This document shows positions 1 through 5,299 of a stretch of DNA of 15,121 nt, piece by piece (within the stretch, counting starts at the first letter, position 1; the number at the start of each line of letters is the position of its first letter). The stretch covers positions 1-15,121 of the forward strand of contig CAZZEX010000111.1 of assembly GCA_964653285.1 (NCBI GenBank), written 5' to 3'. This DNA is from CAZZEX01 sp964653285 (lineage in GTDB: Bacteria > Chloroflexota > Anaerolineae > B4-G1). Under the pieces are notes generated by a model. That model had not been told where the DNA came from. It saw only the letters and a program-made list of their open reading frames with translations, and did not search any database. Position numbers and translations under genes: made by a program.

Positions 1-1381
1 CCTCCAGGGTCTGGATCTCCCGCTCCAGTTCCTGGCGGTTCTCGGCCACGCTGAGGGTTTCCCAGATCTCTTCCTGCCGCCAGCGCTCCTCCTCGCTCAG
101 GTCCTCCACAGCCTCGAAGTCCAGGCTGCTTGCGTCCATCCGGCGCCCTTCGACAGGGCTCAGGGCAGGCACTTCTTCTGCGCCCTTCAAGAGTTCTTCC
201 AACCGCTTCTTGCGCCGCTCCAGGGAGCGATAGAGGGCGTATGTGCTGGAGGCCAGCCGCCGCTGCAGGATGACCAGCGCGAAGGCCACGTTGCGGTGCC
301 GATCCCGGGTCAGCGCCTTGTTGTACTGCTCGCTCACGTAGCGAGAGAGCCCGTTGTACAGGTACTTCTCCGCGACCGACTCGCGGCCTAGATCGAAGGG
401 CTTCGTCTCCACGTGACGGGGCAGAAAGAGCGGCCGCCCCTCAAAGTCCCTCATGTCCTCCTTGACCCGGCGGATGAAGAGGGGATTGTCCTGGTTGCGG
501 ATGGACGCCGCCAGCATATCGGTCGTGGCAAAGAAACCGGGCTCGAGCAGGTCCAGGAAGAGACGAAAGTTCTCCGGGTCGCCCTTGTGAGGTGTGGCGG
601 TCAGAAAGAGCAGATGGGTGGCGATGCGGGAGAGAACCTGTCCCAGCCGGTAGCGGCCGGTTCTTTCCAGCTTATTGCCGTAGCGGTAGGCGCTCATCTT
701 GTGCGCCTCGTCCACGATCACCAGGTCGAAGTGGACCGAGGCCAGGGAGGGAAGGAGGTCGTCCTGCTTGGCAAAGTCCATCGAGGTGATGATCTGCATC
801 TCCCGCTGCCAGACGTTCTCGCTGTACAGGGCGTCAATCACCCCCCGGTCTATGACGACGAAGGTCTCCTCGAAGCGCTCCTTCATCTCCCGCCGCCACT
901 GGTCCTTGAGGTGGCCTGGCACCACGATGAGGATGCGGCGGGCCAGGTGGCGGAGTTTGAGTTCCTTGAGTACCAGCCCGGCCATGATGGTCTTGCCGGC
1001 GCCGGGGTCGTCGGCGATGAGGAAGCGGATGCGGGGCAGACGCAGTACGTACCCATAGACCGCCTCGATCTGGTGGGGCAGGGGGTCCACCTTGGAGGTG
1101 TTCATCGCCAGCAGCGGGTCGTAGAGAGAGGCGAAGCGGTAGCGGCGGGCCTCCAGGCCCAGGAAAACCTCACGGGGCGGGGCGGTGAAGTCGGTCTCCA
1201 CCCGGGCGATCTGCAACTGGGCCAGTTCCTGGCGGGGGATGAGTTGATCTATGTGTTCGCCGGAGCCAGTGGTCGCGCCGACGAGGTGGACGTAGTCGCC
1301 CCAGTCTTCTACCAGTTTGACGTCCACCGGCTCGGGCCAGCGGGGACCTTGGACGATGTGGCCGGCCTTGATTTCGGGCAT
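1..1381 (-). CDS. SNF2/DEAH-type helicase, defence-associated (partial, N-terminal 460 codons)
   Basis: This is a superfamily 2 ATPase of the SNF2/RapA-like type, whose C-terminal helicase half lies beyond the left edge. The start (MPEIKAGHIVQGPRWPEPV) has a GGGAG Shine-Dalgarno 6-7 nt upstream. Visible motifs are Walker A GAGKT with the lysine near residue 130, DEAH at 224-227 (VIVDEAHKMSA) and motif III TATPHKGD at 261-268. A charged, probably helical region follows from about residue 350. Family knowledge: helicases with this short beta-rich N-terminus accompany DUF1156 methyltransferase/DUF499 or DISARM-like systems and often carry DUF3883. Membership of such a system is an inference, because the partners would be off the window. 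A dispersed-repeat-like stretch (145-170) is translated in frame. The long plus-strand open frame over the same DNA is an antisense shadow. Confidence 0.9.
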   Translation of the reverse strand, partial: MPEIKAGHIVQGPRWPEPVDVKLVEDWGDYVHLVGATTGSGEHIDQLIPRQELAQLQIARVETDFTAPPREVFLGLEARRYRFASLYDPLLAMNTSKVDPLPHQIEAVYGYVLRLPRIRFLIADDPGAGKTIMAGLVLKELKLRHLARRILIVVPGHLKDQWRREMKERFEETFVVIDRGVIDALYSENVWQREMQIITSMDFAKQDDLLPSLASVHFDLVIVDEAHKMSAYRYGNKLERTGRYRLGQVLSRIATHLLFLTATPHKGDPENFRLFLDLLEPGFFATTDMLAASIRNQDNPLFIRRVKEDMRDFEGRPLFLPRHVETKPFDLGRESVAEKYLYNGLSRYVSEQYNKALTRDRHRNVAFALVILQRRLASSTYALYRSLERRKKRLEELLKGAEEVPALSPVEGRRMDASSLDFEAVEDLSEEERWRQEEIWETLSVAENRQELEREIQTLE

Positions 1382-1394
1382 TTGTTTCTCCCAT

Positions 1395-1549
1395 GGTAAC
1401 TACTCACAGCCGCTCGGCCTGGATTGTCAAATCCAGTCTCCGGTTACTAAATCTGACCCGGATCGGGTTCAAAACATCGCTCAAGGCAGGCGTGTCGCCC
1501 GCGTTGCCAGCGGCGGACGGCGCGTCCGCCGCGAGCCTGAGTAGTTACC
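1395..1549. mobile_element. MITE-like palindromic element upstream of the helicase
   Basis: A 155-bp non-coding segment is bounded by perfect 12-bp inverted repeats (GGTAACTACTCA at 1395-1406 and its complement at 1538-1549). Inside are three further palindromes: CTGGATT/AATCCAG with a 4-nt loop at 1419-1436, ACCCG/CGGGT around 1457-1469, and a GC-rich 9-bp stem at 1510-1532 with a 5-nt loop. No target-site duplication is evident at the outer ends. One end sits only a few bases upstream of the helicase Shine-Dalgarno, so any transcript reaching the helicase must cross these hairpins. A non-autonomous transposable element is the best guess; a processed REP-like repeat is the alternative. Confidence 0.5.
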
Positions 1550-1618
1550 TCCCGTGTTTTATTGTGGGTTGAGTATCGCTTCTCTGCCGTGGTTGACTCT
1601 CCAGCGCGCTGACGGTGC

Positions 1619-2293
1619 TTAGTCACCCGTGAACCATAGGACTTTGTCTAGTAGTTTGAGGAAAGAGCAAGGCAGGCTATTCAGTGGATGACTGCCGATG
1701 AGCTGAGAGTTCTTCTGTTCCAGAAAGGCTCTCAGAGCATCGAATTCCTGGTCGCGGAACAGATCGTCGAGGAAGCGTCCGAACCCAGGAAACGACCCGG
1801 GATACGCCCAGAACTCCAGAACTGCCATCACACGGCTGTCAAGGATCCAGAATGAGACAGGGTGAACAAAGTGGAGCAACTTTGAAAGACTAACATCCGG
1901 CAACGGATAACTGCGCTTCAAGTCCTGTGAAAACGCTTCTCTGAGTTCCTCGAACTTGCTACAGATGATGCCGATTGAATCTATGCTGGCTTCGGGCAAA
2001 GCCCGTATCTCGTCCAGGTGCTGAGCGAGGATTGGAGCAAATCGCTCACCGTTGAAGACCGCTCTGCGCTGAAGCCCGTAACGCGTGTTGAGCGAATCAA
2101 TCAGTGAGGGAAGTAGTGAGTCAACATCGTGCGCGGCCGAGAAACCTGCGAGCAAGTCATAATCTGCATTCAAGAGGTTGCGGCCTGCATTGTACCCTGC
2201 CAACTGCTTTGAACAGTCTATGGTCAAAGAGATGCCTCCGCGCCCGCCAACCAGCAGGAAGTTGCCGGATGACCTGACGATTTTGACTGTCAT
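1619..2293 (-). CDS. Hypothetical protein, 224 aa
   Basis: I do not recognise a named family with confidence. The start is supported by GAGGAG about 8 nt upstream of the ATG. The protein looks soluble, with mixed alpha/beta composition and no signal peptide or membrane segment. The segment around residues 135-155 (LSKLLHFVHPVSFWILDSRV) resembles the 'sKlLHFl.P..f.i.DsrV' motif of several uncharacterised accessory-region proteins, where a conserved Asp-Ser-Arg follows a His-Phe pair. It lies in the same orientation as the helicase, 237 nt upstream of it, and 216 nt downstream of the glutamine-rich gene. Its base composition is more AT-rich than the metabolic genes of the window, consistent with horizontal transfer. 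A role in the defence-like block is an inference from position only. Confidence 0.75.
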   Translation of the reverse strand: MTVKIVRSSGNFLLVGGRGGISLTIDCSKQLAGYNAGRNLLNADYDLLAGFSAAHDVDSLLPSLIDSLNTRYGLQRRAVFNGERFAPILAQHLDEIRALPEASIDSIGIICSKFEELREAFSQDLKRSYPLPDVSLSKLLHFVHPVSFWILDSRVMAVLEFWAYPGSFPGFGRFLDDLFRDQEFDALRAFLEQKNSQLIGSHPLNSLPCSFLKLLDKVLWFTGD

Positions 2294-2395
2294 TGCTGTG
2301 TCTCCTCAGAGGCAAATGCCTTGCAGCTTCTTGGATGGCGCACGTGATTTGTGTGTCACCTTCAATCGCATCCAGCGCATGCCGGTGCGCGACGC

Positions 2396-2509
2396 CCCCG
2401 CCGCCAATCACCGTCCCCAGGTCAGCGGCCGCGCCGTCCCGGCTGGGCGCTGGCGCTCCGCCGCTTCAGCGGTGGTGATCCATTCGGTGGGGTTGAAGTC
2501 GTCAGAATC
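2396..2509 (-). pseudogene. Possible helix-turn-helix/excisionase-like remnant
   Basis: Directly after the stop codon of the glutamine-rich gene, and in the same frame, the minus strand encodes DSDDFNPTEWITTAEAAER and then becomes Arg/Pro-rich before a stop. The 'EWITTAEAAE' stretch resembles the N-terminus of MerR/excisionase-type DNA-binding domains. There is no start codon, and the rest of a helix-turn-helix domain is not recognisable in this or a neighbouring frame. It could be a decayed gene or a coincidence. The rest of the 2294-2509 gap shows only GC-rich non-coding sequence. Confidence 0.25.
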
Positions 2510-2692
2510 CTATTCGCCCTGCTTTTGTGACGACTGTTGTTGTCCTTGTTGTTGCCCCTGTTGCTGTGACTGCCGAGGCGGCGGTTGTATCGACGATTCC
2601 GTTGGAAGTACTTTAGGACGTGTCGGCTTGGTCCCCTGCGTACTCTTTATATTAGTCGACACGCTTTCTGTAAGTCTATCCTCCTCACCCAT
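2510..2692 (-). CDS. Small glutamine-rich protein, 60 aa, downstream of DUF6338 gene
   Basis: The open frame extends further upstream, but the ATG at 2692 is chosen because AAGGAGGTG lies 5-6 nt before it, a near-perfect Shine-Dalgarno and among the best in the window. The product (MGEEDRLTESVSTNIKSTQG at its start) is hydrophilic and probably disordered: a charged N-terminus, a basic/proline middle with KPTRPKVLP and IQPPPRQ, and a tail of three QQQ-type repeats ending SSQKQGE. The gene starts 22 nt after the stop of the DUF6338 gene, so the two are very likely cotranscribed. No known family is recognised. The strong ribosome binding site argues against a chance open frame. A role as partner of the membrane protein is an inference. 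Confidence 0.65.
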   Translation of the reverse strand: MGEEDRLTESVSTNIKSTQGTKPTRPKVLPTESSIQPPPRQSQQQGQQQGQQQSSQKQGE

Positions 2693-2714
2693 CCTGCACC
2701 TCCTTCGACTCTCT

Positions 2715-3296
2715 CTAGCTGTCAACGAACTCGATATGCGATATTTCAAGACCTGGGGTTATCAGTACACCGTGAACACCCGCTTCCACAAACTGTCCGT
2801 CCTTAAACTTGAGTGGATCTGTCAAAAATATGTATGGTTCTTCTGGGTCGTCGGAGTAATGCTTCGGCCACCCACACACCCGACTTTCGTCCTTGAAATA
2901 GACGATGACATATTTTCCTTGTTCAGCGAACACGTCATACCACAAAGACGATCTCGATGTCTTGTTTGTGATCCTAAGCTTACGCGCGATCCGCATATGC
3001 CAGTCGTTCGTAACGAACAAGCTTATTACCAGCGGGAAAACCAGGCTCAAGCCGACCAAAATCAGCAGAGACAATGGATCATATATGGGAACACTCTCTG
3101 AATCTGGAGATACCGGCTGCCTACCAAAGAGTGAGTAGATGGCATATACAAGCATCGAAAAAACCAATGCTTCCACTACTCTCTGAAGTTCCTTCTGTTC
3201 ACCCTTTCTCACCACAAGAGCGTTCAAAACCACGGATGAGATGAACCCTGGAATGAGAAACACCAGGATGTTCAAGACCTCAATACTGTTAGGCAT
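2715..3296 (-). CDS. DUF6338 family membrane protein, 193 aa
   Basis: Three hydrophobic segments occupy the N-terminal half (about residues 5-29, 42-58 and 75-95). A cytosolic-looking C-terminal domain follows, with LWYDVF near 118-123, a strand-rich KYVIVYFKDESRVCGWP and HYSDDPEEPYIFL. This layout matches DUF6338: an N-terminal 'lPGFI' helix, then a W-D-x-F stretch, then a '..V.G..k.yS.dP' motif. Its biochemical function is unknown. The ATG at 3296 is preceded by GAGGAT at a proper distance. It lies 206 nt downstream of the NYN gene and 22 nt upstream of the small glutamine-rich gene. The family typically occurs singly or in variable accessory loci; a link to defence is inferred from the neighbours. 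Confidence 0.8.
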   Translation of the reverse strand: MPNSIEVLNILVFLIPGFISSVVLNALVVRKGEQKELQRVVEALVFSMLVYAIYSLFGRQPVSPDSESVPIYDPLSLLILVGLSLVFPLVISLFVTNDWHMRIARKLRITNKTSRSSLWYDVFAEQGKYVIVYFKDESRVCGWPKHYSDDPEEPYIFLTDPLKFKDGQFVEAGVHGVLITPGLEISHIEFVDS

Positions 3297-3502
3297 TTGG
3301 TATCCTCACGTACTTGTGCTTTTCCACTATGACACCCCCGCCGCCGGGTGGGGCCTCGTGCGCCTGACCAGCTCAGACAATGTCTCAATCCCACCAGAGC
3401 AGCCCCACCACTCGGCCAACTCGGCGCACTTCCCCACCACAACAGAAACAGCCGCCCAACCTTGACCGGGCCTTGTGCTAGAATATCGCCCTCCAGGGCG
3501 CC

Positions 3503-4111
3503 TCACCGTCCTGGCCAACGCCTCGGACTGGTCAGAGCCGCGAGGCGTTTCTTACTGGATTGGTCAGGAACTCCCCACAGTATACTTGACCTTGGGCGAA
3601 AGTCAAAGTCTTGTACAGCCGACGTGCCTTCAGCGTTGCCTGAAACGAAAACCGGGATGAAATCTTTGTCAGACGAAATCAAAATGGCCACATCCCAGGC
3701 ATCTTCCCAGGCCAGGCTAATCATATCGGTGGCGATGGCTGTATCAATGCCCTTTTCACCTGTACCAGTCATGCGGCCACCACAGTGAGGGCAAGTCTGT
3801 ACTGGGGTGTGACAGATTGGACATTTAGGGGCTGTTTTGACCTGCCGTTTCTTGGAGATCACTTTGATACCCGGGAAGCGGTCAAGTGTGTTGAGACTCC
3901 AGTCGCGCAAGCGATGACCGGCCGCTGTTCTCGGATCATACGAAAGGTAGACATTGGTGCCATCAAATCGTAGCGTTGAACTCAAGTAAGGTTCTGCCTC
4001 GGTGATCAAGCGTGGTGATAATGCACGCCAGTCAATCTTGAAGTTGTGCCCTACGCATTCATTGATGGTAAGTTGTAGGTTCCAAAAGTCAACAAAGATC
4101 CGCGCACGCAT
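3503..4111 (-). CDS. NYN-domain (PIN-like nuclease fold) protein with zinc ribbon, 202 aa
   Basis: The N-terminus IFVDFWNLQLTI is the first acidic motif of the NYN/LabA-type PIN-like fold. Further acidic residues are D123 and D129 (KGIDTAIATDMI) and D148/D150 (ISSDKDFIPV), which is the usual metal-binding set. A CxxC-x6-CxxC zinc ribbon (C97, C100, C107, C110) is inserted before the second acidic motif, as in other LabA-like proteins. Family knowledge: such proteins are putative RNases. The C-terminus after residue 155 is unusual: it ends in a basic tail and the expected final beta-strand motif is weak, so a late frameshift or truncation is possible. A 9-bp hairpin (3517-3549) lies in the last codons. 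The start has GAGGAGG 4-5 nt upstream and follows a highly structured leader. Confidence 0.85.
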   Translation of the reverse strand: MRARIFVDFWNLQLTINECVGHNFKIDWRALSPRLITEAEPYLSSTLRFDGTNVYLSYDPRTAAGHRLRDWSLNTLDRFPGIKVISKKRQVKTAPKCPICHTPVQTCPHCGGRMTGTGEKGIDTAIATDMISLAWEDAWDVAILISSDKDFIPVFVSGNAEGTSAVQDFDFRPRSSILWGVPDQSSKKRLAALTSPRRWPGR

Positions 4112-4227
4112 AGTGCCTCCTCAATAATAATTCGGGGAGTGCACAGAGTGCACTCCCCGGGGCAGTAATTGCGAACATCGTGAGCACCCGGTGAATTCCT
4201 CACCGGCACGCGTTCGCGGGTTATTAC
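4112..4227 (-). ncRNA. Structured 5' leader of the NYN gene (candidate cis-regulatory RNA)
   Basis: The transcript predicted from the promoter at 4235-4263 begins near 4227 and folds into nested stems: GUAAU (4227-4223) with AUUAC (4169-4165), GCGAAC (4217-4212) with GUUCGC (4176-4171), and an apical CCGGUGA/UCACCGG stem (4206-4188) with loop GGAAU. A second hairpin follows, an 11-bp stem CGGGGAGUGCA/UGCACUCCCCG (4159-4133) with a 5-nt loop, then the AU-rich tract AAUUAUUAUU and the Shine-Dalgarno GAGGAGG. The first structure resembles a sensing domain and the second an attenuator or imperfect terminator. I do not recognise a known riboswitch or leader class. The palindromes could instead be protein-binding operators acting on DNA. 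Confidence 0.5.
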
Positions 4228-4234
4228 ACTTCTA

Positions 4235-4263
4235 ATTATAGGCGATAATCGGGCAAATGTCAA
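4235..4263 (-). promoter_or_regulatory. Sigma70-type promoter of the NYN gene
   Basis: On the minus strand, TTGACA (4263-4258) and TATAAT (4240-4235) are both perfect consensus hexamers separated by exactly 17 nt. The expected start, 6-8 nt downstream, is at 4227-4229, which coincides with the first base of the outer stem of the structured leader. A consensus promoter placed before a strong hairpin suggests that control may act after initiation. Confidence 0.85.
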
Positions 4264-4288
4264 GGCTTTTAAACGCAAAGTTTTTCAC

Positions 4289-4417
4289 TCACCGCACCCA
4301 CCGGCCTGTACCCAGACACTCAATCTGCCCTTTCTCGCGCAGTTCCCCCAGCACTCGTCGAATGGTTGCACGACACTTGTGCGCACCAACAAACTTCGCA
4401 GCGCCAGCGGTATCTGT
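4289..4417 (-). pseudogene. Winged-helix protein C-terminal remnant
   Basis: An open segment of 42 codons between an in-frame TAA and a TGA, with no start codon, encodes AAKFVGAHKCRATIRRVLGE followed by LREKGQIECLGTGRWVR. This is the shape of a winged helix-turn-helix: recognition helix with TIRRVLGELREKG, then a wing with an LGTGRW hairpin. Such sequences end many transcriptional regulators and Fic or ATPase-type accessory proteins. It lies immediately upstream of the NYN promoter on the same strand and is probably the tail of a lost gene. Confidence 0.5.
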
Positions 4418-4440
4418 TTAGCGCCAGTATCGCAAAAGTC

Positions 4441-4580
4441 GCCCTGACGGCTAGCCGTCATTCTGAGCGTAGCCCGTCATTCTGAGCGTAGCGAAGAATC
4501 TCCCTCTGCTCTGGTGGAGGCCCTTCGCTTCGCTTCACTGCGCTCAGGGCAGGCCGCTCAGGGTGACAGGGTGAGTTTTT
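4441..4580. repeat. Dispersed palindromic repeat with internal tandem duplication
   Basis: The stretch contains CCGTCATTCTGAGCGTAGC twice in tandem (4455-4473 and 4474-4492), then GAAGAATCTC, and further on CTTCGCTTCGC...CGCTCAGGGTGACAGG. The latter mirrors the first part as an imperfect inverted repeat. This word set (GTCATTCTGAGCGTAGCGAAGAATC) recurs in intergenic regions of many environmental bacteria and yields the familiar spurious peptide ILRYAQND on the minus strand (around 4470-4500). It is treated as non-coding. The remainder of 4581-4628 shows no recognisable signal. Confidence 0.6.
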
Positions 4581-4629
4581 CGCTATTGCGTTTAGCGCTT
4601 GTCCGGGACGCCGAAAACGAGGGGGCGAT

Positions 4630-4658
4630 TTGGACAAGCCAGGCAACGGGGGTATACT
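4630..4658 (+). promoter_or_regulatory. Promoter of the small membrane protein gene
   Basis: TTGGAC (4630-4635) and TATACT (4653-4658) are separated by 17 nt. The predicted start at about 4665 gives a short leader carrying the AAAGGAGA ribosome binding site before the ATG at 4681. Five of six bases match the consensus in each hexamer. Confidence 0.65.
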
Positions 4659-4680
4659 CAGTCAGGGGGAAAGGAGACGC

Positions 4681-5151
4681 ATGAACCGACGGCATCGGTT
4701 ATCGCGGTGGCTGGCCCGACTGGTGGTCGGGGCGGTGTTCTTCTTCAACGTGACCTGCGCGCTTTCGTTCGTAGCCTGGCCGGACCGGTACGCGCCGGCC
4801 TTCGAGATAAGCAATGTGCCGGGGCAGGTGCTGGTGCGAGGGATAGGGATCCTCTTCCTGATGTGGAACGCCACCTACCCGCCTGTGCTGGCCCGGCCAG
4901 ACCGGAACCGCATTCTCTTCGCGGTGATCCTGGTTCAGCAGGCCATCGGACTGGCAGGGGAGACCTGGATGTGGGCCACGCTGCCTCCCAGCCACGCCGC
5001 CCTATGGGCCACCGGCTTGCGGTTCATCGCCTTCGACGGGGCGGGCCTGGTGGGGATGGGGCTGGCCTTCTGGTTGCTGGGGCACCGGGGCGGCTTCACC
5101 CCGCCTCAGCGCCCTTGTGTCTCATCCCTATCATCCAGGGATGGCTCTTGA
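4681..5151 (+). CDS. Small integral membrane protein, four predicted helices, 156 aa
   Basis: The ATG at 4681 is chosen over in-frame upstream codons because AAAGGAGA ends about 4 nt before it and the promoter at 4630-4658 places the transcript start between them. Hydrophobic segments lie at about residues 10-30, 46-66, 74-98 and 105-129, joined by short loops with conserved-looking motifs (PDRYAPAFEI, VRGIGILFLMWN, LRFIAFDGAGL). The layout resembles an unnamed family of small membrane proteins seen in Chloroflexota. No catalytic motif is visible and no function is proposed. Its last codons overlap the promoter of the following operon. Confidence 0.8.
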   Translation: MNRRHRLSRWLARLVVGAVFFFNVTCALSFVAWPDRYAPAFEISNVPGQVLVRGIGILFLMWNATYPPVLARPDRNRILFAVILVQQAIGLAGETWMWATLPPSHAALWATGLRFIAFDGAGLVGMGLAFWLLGHRGGFTPPQRPCVSSLSSRDGS

Positions 5152-5176
5152 CAGTCTGACCGGATTCCTGTAAGAT
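5148..5176 (+). promoter_or_regulatory. Promoter of the ParM-like/speA/lctP operon
   Basis: TTGACA (5148-5153) and TAAGAT (5171-5176) are separated by 17 nt. The -35 box overlaps the TGA stop of the upstream gene. The leader to the ATG at 5300 is about 115 nt and contains the perfect 10-bp palindrome GGAAATTTCC (5201-5210), a possible operator. A second, weaker -10-like TATACT is at 5229-5234 without a convincing -35. No iteron array resembling a parC centromere was found here. Confidence 0.7.
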
Positions 5177-5299
5177 TAGGATGCAAGTGGGGCCAAGGGG
5201 GGAAATTTCCTCCCGCTGCAATTTGTGATATACTTCTCCTCGTTCCAACCTTGCCCGGCACTTCACGAGGCGGTATGAACGACCAGGTAAGATCAGCCG

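Noticed and set aside
413..1399. A 328-codon plus-strand open frame
   Set aside because: It is antisense to the helicase, whose minus-strand frame carries all helicase motifs; the plus frame is a GC-driven shadow.
1440..1500. A possible promoter inside the palindromic element reading into the helicase (TTGAAC-17-TAGTAA on the minus strand)
   Set aside because: The -10 hexamer is poor and the -35 arm belongs to a palindrome, so the match is not convincing.
3460..3490. TTGACC...TAGAAT as a promoter on the plus strand
   Set aside because: The spacing is about 11 nt, too short for sigma70, and no plus-strand gene follows.
3327..3518. A 63-codon minus-strand frame between the NYN and DUF6338 genes
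   Set aside because: Starts at a non-ATG codon without a ribosome site and resembles no family; the 206-bp gap is treated as non-coding.
4458..4646. A minus-strand 62-codon frame with ILRYAQND
   Set aside because: This peptide is the known spurious translation of a dispersed intergenic repeat.
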